From NCBI RefSeq assembly GCF_001654925.1, contig NZ_LXER01000011.1:310001-374000 (forward strand): a DNA stretch of 64,000 nt, in the 5' to 3' direction. Positions within the stretch are counted from its first letter, which is position 1, and each line of letters opens with the position of its first letter. The DNA is from Buttiauxella brennerae ATCC 51605. Its GTDB lineage: Bacteria; Pseudomonadota; Gammaproteobacteria; Enterobacterales; Enterobacteriaceae. Under the pieces are notes generated by a model. The model was given only the letters and a program-made list of their open reading frames with translations. It was not told where the DNA came from and did not search any database. Both the position numbers and the translations under genes were made by a program. Positions 39,437 through 49,306 of this stretch are shown here, in pieces.

Positions 39437-41371
39437 TCAGGTCTCTGCGGTGGAATAATCGATATAATCCAATGCTTTCTCGCGCTCGATCGGGCGTGAG
39501 AAATAGTAACCCTGCATATAGGGAATGCCGCACTGTTCAAGTAACTGGCGTTGCTTTTCCGTTTCCACGCCTTCTGCAATTACGCTGAAGTTAAGACTCT
39601 GGGAGATATTCATCATCGCCTTAACAATAGAAAGGCCTTTTTGTTCAATATGCTGAATAAACGAACGGTCGATTTTGATGTAATCAATATTCATATTCTG
39701 GATAACTGAGAGGCTTGAGTAACCCGTGCCAAAATCATCAACTGAGAACTTCACACCACGCTGTTGTAATTCGCTGACCTTTTGGTTAATCATCATTTGT
39801 TCGGACTGGAAGATAGATTCTGTCACTTCCAGGTGCAATAAATGGCCCGGAATGTCATACCGCTCAATCACCCGGATGACGTTATTCACAAAGCCTTTGT
39901 CGTAGAACTGAATCAGTGAAATATTCACGCACATGCAAATATCCGGGCTGTGCTTATGCATTTGCGCCAGCGTTTTGCAGGCTTCTTCTAATACCCAACT
40001 TCCCACCTGAACAATACGGCCGCTTTGTTCCATCAAGGGAATAAATTCAACCGGTGAGATCTCTTGCTCTTGATAACGCCAGCGCATTAACGCCTCGAAA
40101 CTCACGACCTGACCCTCTGCATCGACAATAGGTTGATATACCAGGCGGAATTCGTTGCGATCCAGAGCGTCTTTCATGGCTTCATTCAGCGTGACTTTAC
40201 GTCGCAGGTCGCGTTCGAGATCAAGGTTATAGAAGGCAAACCGTTCCGGATATTTCCCTTTTTGTGAATACATGGCGATATCCGCCAGCTGGATAAGGCG
40301 CGTAATAGAGATGTCATGATCCGGGCATACCGAAATACCGATTGTCGCATTCAGGGTAATGGTCTGGTCATCGAGGCGAATAGGCAGTGACAGACTGGCG
40401 GTGATTTGCTCCGCCAGCTCACTGGCTGACGAGTAATCTTTTTCTTTAGCCAACAGAATAAATTCATCGCCACCCCAGCGGCACATCAACGTATCTGTAT
40501 TATTACAATTTTTAAGCCGGGCACTTAAATTAACCAATACTTTGTCGCCAACGTTATGGCCGAGTGTGTCATTGATATTTTTAAAGCCATCAAGGTCGAT
40601 AAAGAAAATCGAGAAGCCGGTGGTTTTATTATTTTTAAAGTCGAGTTCTGTAGATTCTGCGGCCGCTAAAAAAGCGCTGCGATTATACAGGCCCGTTAAA
40701 GAGTCTTTATTCGACATCTCATACACTTCTTGCGTTCTGACACGGATAGTTTCTTCCATGCGCGACACCAGTTTTTTATTTCTGTAACGTAATAAAATGG
40801 CTTCTTTAATATAATTCGCGGAACGCACCGACGAGATAATCATTATGATTGTAAAACAAACGCCTAGCCCACCGAGATTAATTTTATATTGTTCGGATTG
40901 CATCATCAGCAATATGGACATCGGCATCAAAATAATAATGTTATAAAGTGCTGCGAGAGTCAGACTTGCGGAAAGTATGCTGGTTGCTCCACCCGCCATC
41001 GCTGCGAGTATCACATTGGTACTGCTCAGTTCTTCAATGCTAAATTGCGGGTAGAACGTCACCGCATACGCACTCCAGAGCATGGCGGTTATTAAACACC
41101 CGACAGAAAACCTGAACGTCCACTTTTTGTTGTTTTTACGTTCAGCGTCGCTTTTTATCCACATTTTGGTGTCTACGACCCGCACGGCCAGCACCAGTGT
41201 CATCACGACCCACCAGAGTAATTTGCCATGAAAGTTGGCATCATCAATAAAAGTGAAAGCCAGAGTAGTAGAAGCAACAAAGGTAATCAGAATGCCTGGT
41301 AATGAATTGTTATATAACAGCCTGACGCCTTCTGACTGATAAAGCTTTGAGTGTTCAGTGTTTTTTGTCAT
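39437..41371 (-). CDS. Membrane-bound GGDEF-EAL cyclic-di-GMP protein
   Basis: The 644 residues contain an N-terminal membrane sensor of about six helices (to about residue 190), a GGDEF domain with intact RWGGDEF near residue 300, and an EAL domain with FEALMRW near 425, VTESIF, and DDFGTGYSSLS with IDRSFI. Both diguanylate cyclase and phosphodiesterase motifs look complete, so the net activity cannot be read from sequence. It is inserted between ydcO and rlhA relative to E. coli. Confidence 0.93.
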   Translation of the reverse strand: MTKNTEHSKLYQSEGVRLLYNNSLPGILITFVASTTLAFTFIDDANFHGKLLWWVVMTLVLAVRVVDTKMWIKSDAERKNNKKWTFRFSVGCLITAMLWSAYAVTFYPQFSIEELSSTNVILAAMAGGATSILSASLTLAALYNIIILMPMSILLMMQSEQYKINLGGLGVCFTIIMIISSVRSANYIKEAILLRYRNKKLVSRMEETIRVRTQEVYEMSNKDSLTGLYNRSAFLAAAESTELDFKNNKTTGFSIFFIDLDGFKNINDTLGHNVGDKVLVNLSARLKNCNNTDTLMCRWGGDEFILLAKEKDYSSASELAEQITASLSLPIRLDDQTITLNATIGISVCPDHDISITRLIQLADIAMYSQKGKYPERFAFYNLDLERDLRRKVTLNEAMKDALDRNEFRLVYQPIVDAEGQVVSFEALMRWRYQEQEISPVEFIPLMEQSGRIVQVGSWVLEEACKTLAQMHKHSPDICMCVNISLIQFYDKGFVNNVIRVIERYDIPGHLLHLEVTESIFQSEQMMINQKVSELQQRGVKFSVDDFGTGYSSLSVIQNMNIDYIKIDRSFIQHIEQKGLSIVKAMMNISQSLNFSVIAEGVETEKQRQLLEQCGIPYMQGYYFSRPIEREKALDYIDYSTAET

Positions 41372-41648
41372 TTTCTATCATCTTAACTGAGTGATTCAAT
41401 TAGCCACAACATAACTAAAGCTAATATGATCACTCTTTGTAATTATTCCTGATGTAAGTATAAGTTAAAACATTTGGCAATACACCGTCTTTAGCCATTC
41501 AAGAGTTATTCTCATTTTCTGTTAACCCACTGAGATAATTATGTTATCTCCGTAATACCTCAAACCACATATTCGCGGATCTATGCTTACGCAGCCAATC
41601 TGACTACAATAGCCGCCTTTCGCCCATAACACAGAAAACAGACCCATT

Positions 41649-43610
41649 ATGTGCCTGCACGCCAATCATCTTGAATTACTCAGCCCAGCCCGTGACACCT
41701 CCATCGCCCGCGAAGCCATCCTGCATGGCGCGGATGCGGTCTATATCGGTGGGCCTGGTTTTGGCGCTCGCCATAATGCGGGTAACAGCCTGCAAGATCT
41801 CGCAGAGCTGGTGCCGTTTGCTCACCGTTATGGGGCGAAGATTTTCGTTACGCTGAACACCATCCTGCACGATAACGAGCTGGAACCGGCGCGCCGTATG
41901 ATTCACGACCTGTATCAGGTTGGTGTGGATGCGCTGATTGTGCAGGATATGGGCGTGATGGAAATGGATTTGCCACCGATTGAAATCCACGCCAGTACGC
42001 AATGCGATATTCGTAGCGTTGAAAAAGCGAAATTCCTTTCTGATGTGGGCTTCTCACAAATTGTTCTGGCGCGTGAGTTAAACCTCAACCAAATCCGCGC
42101 TATTCACGAAAACGTTGATGCGACTATTGAGTTCTTTATTCATGGCGCACTGTGCGTGGCATATTCCGGGCAATGTAATATCTCGCATGCGCAGACCGGG
42201 CGTAGCGCAAACCGTGGTGATTGCTCCCAGGCTTGCCGCTTGCCGTACACGCTTAAAGACGATCAGGGCCGCGTCGTGGCGTATGAAAAGCACCTGCTTT
42301 CGATGAAAGATAACGATCAGAGCGCGAACCTTGCGGCACTCGTCGATGCGGGCGTGCGTTCCTTCAAGATTGAAGGGCGCTACAAAGATATGAGCTATGT
42401 GAAAAACATCACCTCTTATTACCGCCAGCTGCTGGATGAATTAATGGAGCAGCGCAGCGATCTGGTTCGCGCTTCTTCCGGTGTGACGTCGCACTTCTTT
42501 ATCCCGTCGCCGGATAAAACCTTCCACCGTGGCAGCACTGACTATTTCGTTAACGAGCGTAAAATCGATATCGGCGCGTTTGATTCACCGAAGTATATCG
42601 GCCTGCCAGTGGGTGAGGTGCTGAAAGTCGGCAAAGACTTCCTCGATGTGAACGTCACCGATACGCTGACCAATGGCGATGGCCTGAATGTGCTGATCAA
42701 GCGCGATATCGTTGGTTTCCGCGCTAATACTGTGGAAAAAACCGGTAAAAACCAATATCGCGTCTGGCCAAATGAGATGCCGGAAACACTGAAAAATGTG
42801 CGCCCGAACCATCCGCTGAACCGCAACCTTGACCATAACTGGCAGCAGGCGCTGACCAAAACGTCCAGCGAACGCCGCGTGGCGGTGGATTTGGAATTAA
42901 GTGGCTGGCAGGAACAATTGGTACTAACCGTGACCAGCGAAGAAGGCGTGAGCGTCAGCAAAACGCTGGAAGGCCAGTTTGATGTGGCAAACAACCCGGA
43001 AAAAGCTTACTCCAGCCTGCGTGATAGCCTGGCGAAATTAGGCCAGACGATGTATCAGGCGCGTAAAGTGGACCTGAATTTACCTGCTGCGTTGTTTATT
43101 CCGAATAGCCAACTTAACCAGCTGCGCCGTGAAGCTATTGATGCGCTAACAGATGCCCGTGTCGAGCAATACCAGCGTGGCAGCCGTAAAGCGGTTTGCG
43201 TACCGGCGCCGGTTTACCCTGAAGATCACCTCACATTCCTCGCCAACGTTTATAACCATAAAGCGCGTGAATTTTACCAGCGCTATGGCGTGAAGCTGAT
43301 TGATGCCGCCTATGAAGCGCATGAAGAGAAGGGCGAAGTGCCGGTGATGATCACCAAACATTGCCTGCGCTTTGCGTTTAACTTATGCCCGAAACAGGCA
43401 AAAGGCTCAGTGAAAAGCTGGAAAGCATCCCCGATGCAACTGGTGCATCAGGATGAAGTATTAACCCTGAAATTTGACTGCAAGCCGTGCGAAATGCACG
43501 TTATCGGCAAGATGAAAAACCATATCCTGAAAATGCCGCTGCCGGGCAGTGATGTAGTGGCGTCTATCAGCCCTGATGAATTGTTGAAGACGATGCCGAA
43601 GCGCAAATAA
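41649..43610 (+). CDS. rlhA: 23S rRNA 5-hydroxycytidine C2501 synthase
   Basis: A 653-residue peptidase U32-family protein (E. coli RlhA/YdcP 653). U32 features are ASTQCDIRSVEKAKFLSDVG and the cysteine-rich HGALCVAYSGQCNISHA...NRGDCSQAC stretch. In E. coli it hydroxylates C2501 of 23S rRNA. It stands alone; the convergent LysR gene begins 17 nt after its end. Confidence 0.96.
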   Translation: MCLHANHLELLSPARDTSIAREAILHGADAVYIGGPGFGARHNAGNSLQDLAELVPFAHRYGAKIFVTLNTILHDNELEPARRMIHDLYQVGVDALIVQDMGVMEMDLPPIEIHASTQCDIRSVEKAKFLSDVGFSQIVLARELNLNQIRAIHENVDATIEFFIHGALCVAYSGQCNISHAQTGRSANRGDCSQACRLPYTLKDDQGRVVAYEKHLLSMKDNDQSANLAALVDAGVRSFKIEGRYKDMSYVKNITSYYRQLLDELMEQRSDLVRASSGVTSHFFIPSPDKTFHRGSTDYFVNERKIDIGAFDSPKYIGLPVGEVLKVGKDFLDVNVTDTLTNGDGLNVLIKRDIVGFRANTVEKTGKNQYRVWPNEMPETLKNVRPNHPLNRNLDHNWQQALTKTSSERRVAVDLELSGWQEQLVLTVTSEEGVSVSKTLEGQFDVANNPEKAYSSLRDSLAKLGQTMYQARKVDLNLPAALFIPNSQLNQLRREAIDALTDARVEQYQRGSRKAVCVPAPVYPEDHLTFLANVYNHKAREFYQRYGVKLIDAAYEAHEEKGEVPVMITKHCLRFAFNLCPKQAKGSVKSWKASPMQLVHQDEVLTLKFDCKPCEMHVIGKMKNHILKMPLPGSDVVASISPDELLKTMPKRK

Positions 43611-43627
43611 AGCGTTATCGTGCAATA

Positions 43628-44494
43628 TCACGCCACCTGTGCCCGCAACTGGTCAATCATCCAGCGCCCTGCGGGGCCGGGTGGCGTTTTGTTCGACCAC
43701 AACACATCCACATCCATGCGCTGCGGCCAGCCCGCGACCGGCAACTCCTGCAAAATATTGTGACCAAACTGCTCAACCAGCCAGCGCGGTAAAATCCCCC
43801 AGCCAAAACCTTGTTCCGCCATCTCCAGCAGCATTAAAAGTGACGGCGATGACCACATCGGGCCGCCGCTCTTATTGCGTGTCGGGTCAGTGAAGGTGCT
43901 CAGACACAGCTGGCGCACGGTATGCAATATTTCCATATCAACGCTGGGCAGGCGGGTTAACTCATGCTGGCGGTGAATATATATCGCCATTTCAGCCCCG
44001 ACCTGCAACCGCGCCACCGTGACATCCACCGGGTAACGCGGCTGTACCCGCAACACACCCACATGCGCACGGCCAATCTGAATCAGGTCGATAACGTCTT
44101 CATCTTCGGCAATCAAACACTCAAATTCGATATCCGGAAAGCGCTGTGAAAAACGCTGGAGAATCGATTCGTGGTGCGACGTTTGCCACATATCAGACAG
44201 CACAAAACTCAAGCGTGGCTCTACGTTTCCGGCAAGGCGTACTGAGACTTCGTTGAGCCTTTCGCTCGCGGCTATAATCGACTGAATGTACGGCAAAATA
44301 TGCTGCCCCTGAGCAGTCAACACTGGCTGGCGGCTCTGGCGATCAAACAGTGTAACGCCGAGATCGGCTTCCAGATTGGCAATCGCGCTGCTTATCGTTG
44401 ACTGGCTTTTTTTCAGTTTGCGCGCCGCCGCAGAAAACGACCCGGTTTCGACCGCATGTAAAAACGCTTCAAGGGATTCAGGGGAGTAATTCAT
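43628..44494 (-). CDS. LysR-family regulator, divergent from the PACE gene
   Basis: A 288-residue LTTR (SPESLEAFLHAVETGSFSAA, HTH AARKLKKSQSTISSAIANLE). The arrangement with a PACE-type efflux gene mirrors aceR/aceI of Acinetobacter, so it probably controls that gene. A LysR-type palindrome lies in the 102-nt promoter gap. Confidence 0.9.
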   Translation of the reverse strand: MNYSPESLEAFLHAVETGSFSAAARKLKKSQSTISSAIANLEADLGVTLFDRQSRQPVLTAQGQHILPYIQSIIAASERLNEVSVRLAGNVEPRLSFVLSDMWQTSHHESILQRFSQRFPDIEFECLIAEDEDVIDLIQIGRAHVGVLRVQPRYPVDVTVARLQVGAEMAIYIHRQHELTRLPSVDMEILHTVRQLCLSTFTDPTRNKSGGPMWSSPSLLMLLEMAEQGFGWGILPRWLVEQFGHNILQELPVAGWPQRMDVDVLWSNKTPPGPAGRWMIDQLRAQVA

Positions 44495-44531
44495 TACCTA
44501 TCGCTTTTCTCGATGGCTATTAACTTAATAC

Positions 44532-44548
44532 TATCACTAATAGCGATA
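44532..44548. promoter_or_regulatory. LysR-type site upstream of the PACE gene
   Basis: TATC-N9-GATA lies in the divergent gap, 38 nt from the LysR start and 49 nt from the efflux gene start. Confidence 0.4.
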
Positions 44549-44596
44549 ATAATACGCCGCAAAGCCATATTGCTTTTATATCGTCTGGAGTGAGTT

Positions 44597-45025
44597 ATGC
44601 AGTCCCAAAAAAGAACATTTGCCGAACGCATCCTGCATGCGGTGGGTTTTGAAGTTATCGCGATTGCGATTTGTGCGCCTTTAGCCGCGTGGATTATGGA
44701 TAAGCCACTGTTTCAGATGGGCGCGCTGGCAGTCATGCTTTCGACCGTCGCCATGGTGTGGAACATCATTTATAACGCCGGGTTTGATAAAATTTTCCCG
44801 ATGGGGCAAAAGCGCCGCTTACCACTGCGCGTCGCTCACGCGCTGGGTTTTGAAGGGGGCTTTATCCTGATTGGCCTACCGCTGGCGGCCTGGATGCTGG
44901 ATATTTCACTCTTGCAGGCGTTTATGGTCGAGATCGGTTTCTTCCTGTTCTTCCTGCCGTATACCGTGATTTACAACTGGGTGTACGATACCCTGCGAGC
45001 ACGCTGGACACAGTGCCAGGCGTAA
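44597..45025 (+). CDS. PACE-family multidrug efflux transporter
   Basis: A 142-residue, four-helix protein of two tandem bacterial-transmembrane-pair units (RILHAVGFEVIAIAICAPLAAWIM; RVAHALGFEGGFILIGLPLAAWML). This is the layout of AceI, which exports chlorhexidine and short-chain diamines. The conserved glutamate of helix 1 (E in GFEVIAI) is present. The divergent LTTR supports the assignment. Confidence 0.9.
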   Translation: MQSQKRTFAERILHAVGFEVIAIAICAPLAAWIMDKPLFQMGALAVMLSTVAMVWNIIYNAGFDKIFPMGQKRRLPLRVAHALGFEGGFILIGLPLAAWMLDISLLQAFMVEIGFFLFFLPYTVIYNWVYDTLRARWTQCQA

Positions 45026-45037
45026 CGATAAACCACA

Positions 45038-45067
45038 GAACGCACCGCCATGGTGCGTTCTTTTTTT
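45038..45067 (+). terminator. Terminator of the PACE gene
   Basis: GAACGCACC/GGTGCGTTC is followed by a run of seven T, 13 nt after the stop. Confidence 0.9.
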
Positions 45068-45183
45068 GAGCGGCTGTTTTTGCCACATAAACAGACAAAT
45101 CCCCCCCTGAAATGCACCAAACACGGCCTGGCATATTTCCTGCTTATAACATGTTATCTCCACACGACATGAAGTGAGGAATT

Positions 45184-46623
45184 ATGATCAACATGGACCC
45201 CGGTGCCGCGTCTTTTTTTGATGAAATGTTTGCGATGGATGGCCATCATCGTGGCCATTATGGAAATTACTGGAACTGGCTACAACGAGCAGACAGCACG
45301 GCGGTGATGCGCAAGAAACAAGAAGCCGCTTTACTGTTTCACCGCGTGGGGATCACTTTTAACGTTTATGGCGATGAAGATGGCGCCGAGCGTTTAATTC
45401 CCTTTGATAGCGTGCCACGTATTATTCCCGCCACGGAATGGGCGATGCTCGATGCCGGTATCCGCCAACGCGTGCAGGCGTTGAACCTCTTTTTGCATGA
45501 TATCTACCACGAACAAAATATTCTTAAAGCAGGTGTGATCCCGGCCGAACAGGTGCTGGCTAACGATCAGTACCAACCCTGCATGCAGGGGATCAATCTG
45601 CATCGTGATATTTACGCACACATTATTGGCGTGGATATGGTGCGTGGGGGCGACGGGCAATATTACGTGCTGGAAGATAACCTGCGCACCCCATCGGGCG
45701 TTTCCTACATGCTGGAAAACCGCAAAATGATGATGCGGCTTTACCCGGAACTCTTCGCTCAGCAACGTATTCGCCCGGTTGAACGCTACCCCTCACATTT
45801 ACTGCAAACGCTGCGCGAAAGTTCGCCGGTCAACGATCCGACCGTGGTCGTGCTTACGCCCGGCCGCTTTAACAGCGCTTATTTTGAACACAGTTTCCTG
45901 GCGCAGCAGATGGGCGTTGAACTGGTCGAAAGTGCTGATTTATTTGTCAAAGAGGGCGCAGTGTTTATGCGCACTACACTTGGGCCGTGCAAAGTTGATG
46001 TCATTTATCGCCGGGTGGATGACTCGTTTCTCGACCCGCTGGCGTTTCGTCCCGATTCAATGCTCGGTGTACCCGGTCTGCTCTCGGTCTACCGCTCAGG
46101 CGGCGTGGTGCTGGCAAACGCCATCGGCACAGGCGTTGCCGATGACAAATCAATCTACCCGTATGTGCCCGCGATGATTCGTTTCTATCTCTCCGAAGAG
46201 CCTATTCTCAATAATGTACCGACGTGGCAATGCCGCCATCCCGACCAACTGGGCTATGTGCTTTCACGGCTGGATCAAATGGTGGTGAAAGAGGTTCACG
46301 GCGCAGGCGGTTACGGCATGTTGATTGGCCCGGCGGCCAGCAAAGCTGAAATTGAAGCGTTCCGCACGGTGTTAAAAGCGCGTCCGCAGAATTACATCGC
46401 CCAGGACACGTTAGCGCTGTCAACCTGCCCGACGTTTGTGGAAGAAGGGCTGGCACCACGGCATATCGATTTGCGGCCATTTGCACTTTATGGCGCAGAA
46501 ACGCGCCTGATTGCCGGGGGATTGACGCGTGTTGCGCTGAAAAAAGGCTCGCTGGTGGTTAACTCATCACAAGGCGGTGGTACCAAAGACACCTGGGTTC
46601 TGGAGGATGACACATCATGTTAA
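45184..46623 (+). CDS. Circularly permuted ATP-grasp protein (Anbu cluster)
   Basis: A 479-residue CP-ATP-grasp type 1 protein (DUF404/DUF407). Recognisable segments are YYVLEDNLRTPSGVSYMLENR, VVLTPGRFNSAYFEHSFLA and VVKEVHGAGGYGMLIGP. ATP-grasp enzymes form amide or thioester bonds using ATP, here probably linking a peptide or amino acid to an unknown acceptor. It is the first gene of a tight four-gene unit with 7-nt overlap into the alpha-E gene. Confidence 0.9.
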   Translation: MINMDPGAASFFDEMFAMDGHHRGHYGNYWNWLQRADSTAVMRKKQEAALLFHRVGITFNVYGDEDGAERLIPFDSVPRIIPATEWAMLDAGIRQRVQALNLFLHDIYHEQNILKAGVIPAEQVLANDQYQPCMQGINLHRDIYAHIIGVDMVRGGDGQYYVLEDNLRTPSGVSYMLENRKMMMRLYPELFAQQRIRPVERYPSHLLQTLRESSPVNDPTVVVLTPGRFNSAYFEHSFLAQQMGVELVESADLFVKEGAVFMRTTLGPCKVDVIYRRVDDSFLDPLAFRPDSMLGVPGLLSVYRSGGVVLANAIGTGVADDKSIYPYVPAMIRFYLSEEPILNNVPTWQCRHPDQLGYVLSRLDQMVVKEVHGAGGYGMLIGPAASKAEIEAFRTVLKARPQNYIAQDTLALSTCPTFVEEGLAPRHIDLRPFALYGAETRLIAGGLTRVALKKGSLVVNSSQGGGTKDTWVLEDDTSC

Positions 46624-47546
46624 GCCGCACCGCCAGTGAACTGTATTGGATGGCGCGTTATCTGGAACGCGCCGAAAACATCGCCCGGGTACTGGACGTC
46701 ACTAACCGTTTATCCATGATGCCGTTTCGCGAAACCGGGCACCAGGACTTGCAGGTACCGCTCAATTTAACCGGCAGCGGCACCGCTTATTGGGAATATT
46801 ACCAACAACTCACCATGCCCGGTATTTTCGACTATTTTGCCTTAGATACCCGCAACCCGAGCAGCATCTACAGCTGTTTACAGTCGGCCTGGTCGAATGC
46901 CCACGCGGTGCGCGGCAGCCTCTCATCAGAAGTGTGGGAGAGCATTAACACCGCCTGGATTGAAATGAAGCGGCTGCGTAAAGAAGGGGTCAACAGCAGC
47001 AACGCCGATGACTTTTTTGACTGGGTGAAAGAGCGCTCGCACCTGTTTCGCGGCGCGATGTTTGGCACCATGCTGCGTAACGATGCGATGTCGTTTATCC
47101 GCATTGGCACATTACTGGAGCGTGCAGACAGCACCGCGCGGTTACTCGGGGTGAAAAACCAACTGCTGGATAACGACCCCGATGCGGTGCGTGAGCACTA
47201 TCGTATGGACACTTTATTGCGAGCGGTGAGCGCCCGCGAGGCCTATCACAGTATCTACAAGCAACAGCTGGTGCGTGAAATGGTTGCCGACCTGCTGATT
47301 TTGCGCAGCGAAAGCCCTCGCTCGTTACGATCCTGCATCGAAGAGGTGGTCAACCAACTGGAATTAATTGGCGGGCACAGTGCCAATGCGCCGCGCCGCC
47401 TGGCCCATGTTCTGCATGCCGAACTGCGCTTTAGCACGTTGGACGATGTGATCGACACCGGGCTGCAACGCTGGCTGACGGGTTTTTTAAGCCAGGTGAA
47501 TGCGATTTCCGAAAGTATCCAATACACCTATCTGGAGGCACAATGA
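46617..47546 (+). CDS. Alpha-E domain protein (DUF403)
   Basis: A 309-residue, all-helical alpha-E protein (MLSRTASELYWMARYLERAENIARVLD start, ARLLGVKNQ). The family is tied genomically to ATP-grasp and transglutaminase genes and is of unknown biochemical function. It overlaps its neighbours by 7 nt and 4 nt, which implies coupled translation. Confidence 0.92.
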   Translation: MLSRTASELYWMARYLERAENIARVLDVTNRLSMMPFRETGHQDLQVPLNLTGSGTAYWEYYQQLTMPGIFDYFALDTRNPSSIYSCLQSAWSNAHAVRGSLSSEVWESINTAWIEMKRLRKEGVNSSNADDFFDWVKERSHLFRGAMFGTMLRNDAMSFIRIGTLLERADSTARLLGVKNQLLDNDPDAVREHYRMDTLLRAVSAREAYHSIYKQQLVREMVADLLILRSESPRSLRSCIEEVVNQLELIGGHSANAPRRLAHVLHAELRFSTLDDVIDTGLQRWLTGFLSQVNAISESIQYTYLEAQ

Positions 47547-48343
47547 GACTGACGATTGAGCACAGCACGCACTACAGCTACGAGCAGAAAGTGAAGCACA
47601 GTACTCAATATTTGCGCCTCACGCCGCAGGAATCGGAACACCAGCGCATCATCTCGTGGCAGCTGGCACTGCCGGAAGAGGCAGTGCAAACCACCGATGC
47701 ATTCGGCAATATTCTGCATGTGTTAACCCTCGACCGCCCGCACCAGGCGATCAGTATCAAGGCCACCGGCGTAGTGGAAATTGCCGAAGGTGAAACGTTG
47801 GGGGACGGCTCCGGCGAAGCCCTTTCGCCGCTGGTGTGGCTGCGCCATACCCCGCTAACCCAGCCGGATAGCGCGATTCTGGCCTTTGCCGGGCGTTACT
47901 GGCAGGAAACTTCACCGCTCGAAAGTCTGACCATCATGATGGGTGAAGTTCTGGAGCGCATGCCTTACACGCCGGGTGGAACGCATGTGAAAGACACCGC
48001 TGCGCAGGTTTTTGCCGCCGGGCTGGGTGTTTGCCAGGATCACGCACATGTGTTTGTCGCCTGTTGCCGGAGTCTGGGTCTGCCGGCACGTTATGTCAGT
48101 GGTTATCTCTACACGCCAGACAGCGCACACGTGGCGACTCATGCCTGGGTCGAGGCGCTAGTGGAAGGGCGCTGGCACAGTTTTGACATCACCAATAATA
48201 CGCGCAACACCTGCCACCACCTGAAACTGGCGGTGGGGTTTGATTATCTTGATGCCTGCCCGGTGCGCGGTGTGCGCATGGGCGGTGGTGATGAGGATAT
48301 GGAAACCGTAGCCGCGGTGCAGCGGATGCAGGGTTCGCAGTAA
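47543..48343 (+). CDS. Transglutaminase-like cysteine peptidase (Anbu cluster)
   Basis: A 266-residue protein with an N-terminal bacterial transglutaminase-like domain and a C-terminal transglutaminase core. The triad is visible as C164 (LGVCQDHAHV), H200 (VATHAWVEA) and D215 (HSFDITNN). Such proteins cleave or form amide bonds. Its start overlaps the alpha-E stop by 4 nt. Confidence 0.92.
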   Translation: MRLTIEHSTHYSYEQKVKHSTQYLRLTPQESEHQRIISWQLALPEEAVQTTDAFGNILHVLTLDRPHQAISIKATGVVEIAEGETLGDGSGEALSPLVWLRHTPLTQPDSAILAFAGRYWQETSPLESLTIMMGEVLERMPYTPGGTHVKDTAAQVFAAGLGVCQDHAHVFVACCRSLGLPARYVSGYLYTPDSAHVATHAWVEALVEGRWHSFDITNNTRNTCHHLKLAVGFDYLDACPVRGVRMGGGDEDMETVAAVQRMQGSQ

Positions 48344-48359
48344 TAGTTTGCCCTTACCT

Positions 48360-48462
48360 CGAACCTCTCCCCCTGGCGAGGGGACAGATTGAGTTTTTCC
48401 CTCTGCCACATGACCGCGTGTTTTCCCCCTCTCCGTTTGGGAGAGGGTTGGGGTGAGGGGAA
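48360..48462. repeat. GC-rich inverted repeats in the gap before the Anbu gene
   Basis: CCTCTCCCCCTGGCGAGGGG and CCCCCTCTCC-GTTT-GGGAGAGGG are two short palindromes of the widespread enterobacterial CCCTCTCC/GGAGAGGG type. They separate the Anbu gene by 148 nt from the other three genes and may change mRNA stability. Confidence 0.6.
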
Positions 48463-48491
48463 ACAAAAACCTCGAAACTAAAGGACGAAAA

Positions 48492-49199
48492 ATGACCTAT
48501 TGCGTTGCCATGCACCTATCCAGCGGCATGATTTTTGTCAGTGATTCGCGCACCAACGCGGGTGTTGACCACATCTCAACCTTTAAAAAACTGCATGTTT
48601 TTCATCGTGGCGATGACCGTACGTTAATCATGCAAAGTGCCGGAAACCTGGCGACCACCCAGAGCGTCATTAATTTGTTGCAACACCGGGCGCAGGATGC
48701 CACGACGCAAAATCTCTACACCGTCAGCTCGTTGTATGATGCTGCCGTGTTGGTGGGCCAGACCTTAAAAGAGGTCATTGCGCGTGATGGCGCTGACTTC
48801 ACCGCCACCTTTACCCTCGGCGGGCAAATTCGGGGTGAGGCGATGCGCCTGTTCCATATTTACGCCGAAGGTAATTTTATTGAGGCGACCGTCGACACGC
48901 CGTATTTCCAGATTGGCGAAAGCAAATATGGCAAACCGATAATCGACCGGATAGTCAGCTATAACACGGGTCTTGAGCAGGCGGTGCAATGCGCATTGAT
49001 CTCCATGGACTCCACACTTAACTCCAACTTATCTGTTGGCCTGCCGCTGGATGTGATGATTTATCACGCCGAAAGTTTTGACGACTCACGCCAGTACGCC
49101 ATCACTGCACAACACGAATACTTCAGTGAAATCCGCAATATGTGGGGGAGTTGCCTGCGCTCAGTGTTTGATACGCTTCCTCCGCTGCAGCTTGAATGA
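48492..49199 (+). CDS. Anbu proteasome-like protease
   Basis: The 235 residues of an Ntn-hydrolase resemble Anbu (ancestral beta-subunit). Met removal would leave Thr2 as the nucleophile (MTYCVAMHLSSGMIFVSDSR). The start ATG 48492 is preceded by AAGGACG; an in-frame ATG at 48453 would block Thr exposure. Anbu forms dimeric or open-helical assemblies in other bacteria; its substrate is unknown. Confidence 0.92.
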   Translation: MTYCVAMHLSSGMIFVSDSRTNAGVDHISTFKKLHVFHRGDDRTLIMQSAGNLATTQSVINLLQHRAQDATTQNLYTVSSLYDAAVLVGQTLKEVIARDGADFTATFTLGGQIRGEAMRLFHIYAEGNFIEATVDTPYFQIGESKYGKPIIDRIVSYNTGLEQAVQCALISMDSTLNSNLSVGLPLDVMIYHAESFDDSRQYAITAQHEYFSEIRNMWGSCLRSVFDTLPPLQLE

Positions 49200-49306
49200 T
49201 AAAGGGGATACTTTGCAGGATTGTGCAATCATCTGACAGCATTGCGCTACAGGAAAACCACCGTTTAAGCCGACACTAAAGCGGTCAAACACACCTGGAG
49301 CGCAGC

